Positions 60,301-64,000 of a stretch of 64,000 nucleotides of DNA are shown here, in pieces. The DNA is from Sapria himalayana (lineage: Eukaryota > Streptophyta > Magnoliopsida > Malpighiales > Rafflesiaceae). The stretch is taken from positions 1 through 64,000 of the forward strand of contig JAREIK010012298.1 in the NCBI GenBank assembly GCA_029783825.1, read 5' to 3'. A program made the position numbers and the translations under genes. The notes beneath the pieces are model-generated. The model searched no databases and was not told the origin of the DNA. It worked only from the letters and a program-made list of their open reading frames with translations. Each line of letters opens with the position of its first letter. Within the stretch, counting starts at the first letter, position 1.

Positions 60301-61408
60301 CCCATTCTTACTGGTACTTTGACAATAGAATCGATATTAATGAAATAGTTTTCATTTTTTGACATGTGGTTTGTGCAACCACTATCACCCAACCACACAT
60401 CATTCTTTATTATTGCAGCTTGGAAAGCATAAAAAATGAGAGCTTCATTTATGGATTCAGAAAAAATAGCTTGCTGATTTTACTTGAACCTATAGGTTTG
60501 ATCGGTGTGAACAAACTTCTTACTGGTTGAGCACTAAGATTTTCCTTTAAGTAACAATCTTTTTCAAAAGGTGTTGACTTTTTACAGACACCACAAGAAA
60601 AAAAAAATTTTCTTTATTTTTATTTAGGATTGCTAGACTCACTTTATTATTACCGCTGTGTTGGTTCTAATTCTTTGCACATTTGTTTTGAAATTTATTT
60701 TTGTGTGCTAATTGAAAAGCACCTTTGGTGGAGGAGTCATTCTGCCAGAAAATTCTTTGCTCATGAGCTTGTACGGAACCAACAAGCTTAATAATGTAAA
60801 GTGCTGAGAGTGTTTTGACTCTTCAATAATACTTACCATGGAATCAAATTTTTCAGTGAGAGAAATCAATATTTTCTCTACAACTATTTGATTTGTGATG
60901 GTGTCTCCGCATGCCTTCTTTTGAATTAGAACTTCAATTACTCTAGATAAAAAATCTTTGATGCTTCTCATTCTTTCATTCGGAGATTTTCATAGTCTCT
61001 TTTAAGAGTTTGAAGTCATATTGCCCGAACTTTAATGGTATCTTGAAATTCATCTCTTAGTGTCTCACATGCTTGTTTTGCTGAATTAGAGTTCCCAATT
61101 CTTGGAAATATGGAGTCGGTAACAACTAGATGAATTTTGGCAAGTGCGTTTGCATCTTTCTTTTTCCATTCTTTCATCAAGCTTATCACAGGTGATTAGC
61201 TTTCAAAAGTTGTGTTTGTGGTGGATGAGGTTTCTAAAGTCAGCTCTTCCTTTTGAGCTAGCTTTATGGATTTTGAAATACCATTTTCCACTACATCTCA
61301 CAAATTAAAAGCTCATAAAATAGTTTTAATTTTTATGCTCCAAAAATCATAATTCTCTACGTTAAAGATGTGAATGAGTTGATGTGATGTTGACGTAGAG
61401 GATGCCAT
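57343..61408 (-). pseudogene. Copia G gag-pol, decayed
   Basis: Minus-strand gag starts at ATG 61408 (MASSTSTSHQLIHIFNVENY) and includes the ENYDFW segment. A late gag segment with VVEKILISLTEKFDSMVSII lies near 60880. Protease DSGCTNHMSKNE lies at about 60385-60350. Integrase wording LHSNNGAEYTSSEF lies near 59620, where an active LRTDRGGEY would be expected. The linker and RT lie between about 59080 and 58100, with the YVDD site changed to YVID near 58285. RNase H ends with VAYIFTKSLPKVK near 57430. Stops and frameshifts occur throughout. Confidence 0.85.
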
Positions 61409-61525
61409 GGTGATTAATGGACAAATTGATTTGATGTAGAAGTTGTACTAAAGTGGTGCCAAAATTGTGCTTAGACTAGTGCCAAAATGGTGCCATCATT
61501 GATCGACTTGTCATCTAATACTAGT

Positions 61526-61831
61526 TGTTGGAAGATGTTGATTAGTGTATTAAAAACAAAAGAGAGAAAATGAAAGAAATGAAGTTACACCGAGAGAAAA
61601 AAACAAGAGAGACAATTTTTTATTGCACACACATGTTTTCATTATATGCTTCCATTCTTTATATAAATGATATGAAAACAATTGTCATCATATCATCTAA
61701 AATCAAAATTAAAAGTCAAAAAATATGAAACCACATAAGTCTACAAATGAGAAAAAACAAAAGCAAATCATGGAACTAAAGTGAAAAAAAAATGAAAAAT
61801 GATAAAAATATGGATGTGTACCTTTTTAACA
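61526..61831 (-). repeat. 5' LTR of Copia G
   Basis: Pairs with 57051-57342. Just inside it the minus strand reads CTAGTATTAGATGACA, a degenerate version of the initiator-tRNA binding site. Confidence 0.9.
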
Positions 61832-61836
61832 ATTAA
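61832..61836. repeat. Right 5-bp target duplication of Copia G
   Basis: ATTAA, identical to 57046-57050. Confidence 0.8.
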
Positions 61837-61914
61837 ATTATAGGTGTGTGTTGATGAAGCCATAATTGTTTGAAAAAATGAAGCACATAGTTCAGTTATA
61901 CAAGCTCATTGAGC

Positions 61915-63006
61915 CTTTTCTTCTTATTTTTCTTTCACTATTTCTTCTTCTTCTTCTTCTCCTTCTCCTTCTCATTCTTCTTCTTTTTCTTCTTCTTCTC
62001 CTTCTCTTTCTTCTTCTTATACTACTTATTCTCCTTCTTTTTCTTCTCCTTTTTCTTTTTATTCTTATTCTTCTTTATTTTCTTCTTTTAATTTTTCTCA
62101 TCCTTCTCATTTTCTTCTTCTTTTTCTGCTTTTTCTTATTTTTTTCCTTCTTCTCTTTCTCCTCCTTCTTCTCCACCTCTTCGTCCTTCTTCTTCTATTT
62201 GTTCATATTCTTTCTCTTCTTCATCTTCTTTTTCCCTTCTTCTTCTTCTTATTATTCTATTCCTTCTTTCTTTTCTCCTCCTCCTTTTTTTCCTCTTTTT
62301 TTTCTTCCTTTTTGATGATACTTCTTCTTCTTCTTCTTTTTCTTATTTTTCTTCTTCTTCTTACTATTCTTATTCTTTTTCTTCCTCTTATTCTTCTTCT
62401 TGTTCTTCTTTTTTTTTTCTTCTTTTTTTTCTTCTCTTTCTCCTTCTACTATTACTACTACTACTACTACTTCTTCTTCTTCTTCTACTACTATGTCTTT
62501 TACTACTTCTTCTACCACCACCACCACCACAACTTCTTCTTCTTCTTCTACTAATTTTTATTATTCTTGCTGTTTTCTTTTTGTCCTTTTTTTATACATT
62601 TATTTTTCTTCTACTTCTTTTTCTCCTTGTTTTTTCATTTTTTATTCATCCTTCCCCCTCCCCTCCCTCCTCTTCTCCTTCTTCTTCTTCCACTTCTTCT
62701 TCACTTCTTCTTATTCTTCTTATTCTTCTTCTTTTTCTTCTTTTCCTTCTCCTTCTACTACTACTACTACTACTATTTCTTCTTCTTCTTCTTCTACTTT
62801 GTGTTCTACTACTTTTTCTACCACTACTACTATTTCTTCATCTTCATCTACTAATTTTTATTATTCTTGCTATTTTCTTCTTGTCCATTTTTTATACTTC
62901 TACTTATTTTTCTTCTACTACTTCTTCTTCTCCTTATTTTTTTCTTTTCTTATTCATCCTTTTTTTTTCCTCATCATCTTCTACTTCTTCCTTTTCTTCT
63001 TCTTCC

Positions 63007-63037
<31 letters not shown>

Positions 63038-63690
63038 CTTCTTCTCCTCCTTCTCTTCTTCTTCTTCTTCTTCTTATTCTTCTTCTTCTACTTCTTTTAC
63101 TTCTTTTTCTTTTACCTATTATACTACTACTACTTCTTCTTCTTCTACTTCTTCTTTTTCTAAATCTTTATTTTTTCTTCAACTTCTTCTCCTTCTTTTT
63201 CTTCTTCTTTCTCTACTAATACTATTACTTCTTCTTTTTATTCTTATTCTACAATAATTATAACTTCTTCTTCTTCTACTTCTTCTACCTTTTCTAATTC
63301 TATTCTACTTATTAATCTTCTTCTTATTTTTCTTATTCTTATTCTTCTCTTACTTCTTCTTCGAATACTTGTTTTTTTTCTACTACTTCTTCTTATACTT
63401 ATTTTTCTTCTACTTCTTCTTCTTATACTTATTTTTCTTCTACTTCTTCTTCTTATACTTGTTTTTCTTCTTCTTCTTTTTTTTTTTTCTTCTTATTATT
63501 ATTATTATTATTATTCTTCTTCTTCTTCTTCTTTCTCTTTGCTTCTTTTTCTTTCTCTTTGCATCTTCGTCTTCTTCTTCTTCTTCTTGTAATTCTTATT
63601 CTTATTCTTCTTCATGTAATTTTTCTTCCTCTTCATCTTCATCTTTTTCATATTCTACTTTCCTCCTTTCTTCTTCTTTCTAACCTTCTT
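61915..63690. repeat. TTC-rich polypyrimidine tract, about 1.8 kb
   Basis: Almost continuous TTC/CTT triplets with patches of ACT (62450-62470, 62755-62780), CCACCA (62513-62530) and ATT (63494-63513). Two blocks of about 300 bp are related: TCTACTAATTTTTATTATTC occurs at about 62547 and again at about 62847, each after similar TTC/ACT sequence. Ser/Phe/Leu frames of up to 285 codons arise from triplet reading and are not genes. Confidence 0.92.
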
Positions 63691-63767
63691 TTTCTTATTT
63701 TTATTCAACTTCTTCATTTTCTATTTTTTATTGTCTAATTTATTTTAAAATATTATGAATAAACTTT
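63691..63767. other. AT-rich junction
   Basis: Short AT-rich stretch between the TTC tract and the RPL10-intron-like repeat. Nothing else seen. Confidence 0.5.
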
Positions 63768-64000
63768 ATTTTAAATTATTAGTGTAGATTGATTATATAT
63801 GACAATACATATTCAACCAAACACCATAACATCTTATTTGTGCATTTCATGATTAAAAAGTATAAAACTTGCATTCCCAAATTCATTCGTGCCAAATACT
63901 AAAATATAGTATTCGATGGAAATTTATATACCTGTATAAAACTTGTATTCCCCTTCGAAATAGTTAGCAAATCCAATTTTTTCAAATTTATATACTGGTC
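63768..64000. repeat. Diverged copy of RPL10 intron 1 start (runs off the window)
   Basis: Matches 36801-37030 in the same order and strand. In the RPL10 gene this segment ends about 150 bp from exon 1, so an equivalent exon 1, if present, would lie near 64150-64170, just outside. No RPL10 exon 2 sequence is found to the left. Confidence 0.85.

Larger units (their letters stand above)
57051..61831 (-). mobile_element. Copia G: complete but decayed LTR retrotransposon (4.8 kb)
   Basis: LTRs of 292 and 306 bp start TGTTGGAA and end TTTTAACA on the plus strand, with a perfect 5-bp duplication outside. Indels and many substitutions between the LTRs show that it is older than Copia F. The right LTR is followed by the TTC tract. 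Confidence 0.92.

Noticed and set aside
62312..63683. Ser/Phe/Leu-rich frames of up to 285 codons
   Set aside because: They are triplet readings of a TTC/ACT tract and change identity with each frame.
1..64000. CRISPR arrays, bacterial operons, rRNA or intact tRNA genes
   Set aside because: Nothing fits. Tandem repeats present are microsatellites or minisatellites, and the only tRNA-like sequences are SINE promoters.

Overview
This window is AT-rich nuclear DNA of a plant, most likely a flowering plant. The evidence is a spliced cytosolic ribosomal protein gene (RPL10/uL16), an R2R3-MYB gene of the suberin-related type, a small CEP14-like secreted-peptide gene, and a dense population of plant transposons (Copia, hAT, Mutator-like, tRNA-derived SINE) plus long microsatellites. 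I cannot name the species. Only three host genes are supported; almost everything else is transposon-derived or simple repeat. Most long open frames in the repeats are by-products of base composition.

Layout. 1-6.2 kb: a decayed Copia element (A) whose gag is split by a 3.6-kb hAT element with matching 8-bp target duplications. 6.2-10.2 kb: AT-rich DNA, a TTCTTATC-type tract and a SINE with a perfect 10-bp duplication. 10.2-11.5 kb: a 1-kb Mutator-like element filled with GAGCTC-studded sequence, then a lone related terminus. 11.5-14.1 kb: simple repeats and AT-rich DNA. 14.1-18.3 kb: a decayed but nearly colinear Copia (B). 18.3-24.3 kb: mostly unrecognised, with an hAT-like end near 23.7 kb. 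24.3-26.9 kb: a TTTATA-type low-complexity block. 27.9-28.8 kb: a Copia RT/RNase H remnant (C). 30.4-37.2 kb: RPL10 on the minus strand in four exons; its 5-kb first intron carries an antisense decayed Copia (D). 37.8-39.9 kb: microsatellites and tandem duplications. 39.9-47.3 kb: a Mutator-like element with a 9-bp duplication, containing a TNT1-type Copia (E), which itself contains a small hAT, plus a 1.4-kb GA-rich minisatellite. 47.6-52.7 kb: a young, nearly intact Copia (F). 52.8-53.0 kb: the CEP14-like peptide gene. 53.5-54.7 kb: simple repeats including a 292-bp triplication. 55.1-56.6 kb: the MYB gene. 57.0-61.8 kb: an older complete Copia (G). 61.9-63.7 kb: a 1.8-kb TTC-rich polypyrimidine tract. 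63.8-64.0 kb: a diverged copy of the start of RPL10 intron 1.

The three host genes show no shared pathway: RPL10 is a translation housekeeping gene, the MYB probably regulates cell-wall or suberin programmes, and the peptide gene encodes a small extracellular signal. The most unusual material is the Mutator-like family whose cargo is GAGCTC-rich sequence and, in one member, a GA-rich minisatellite open in several frames.
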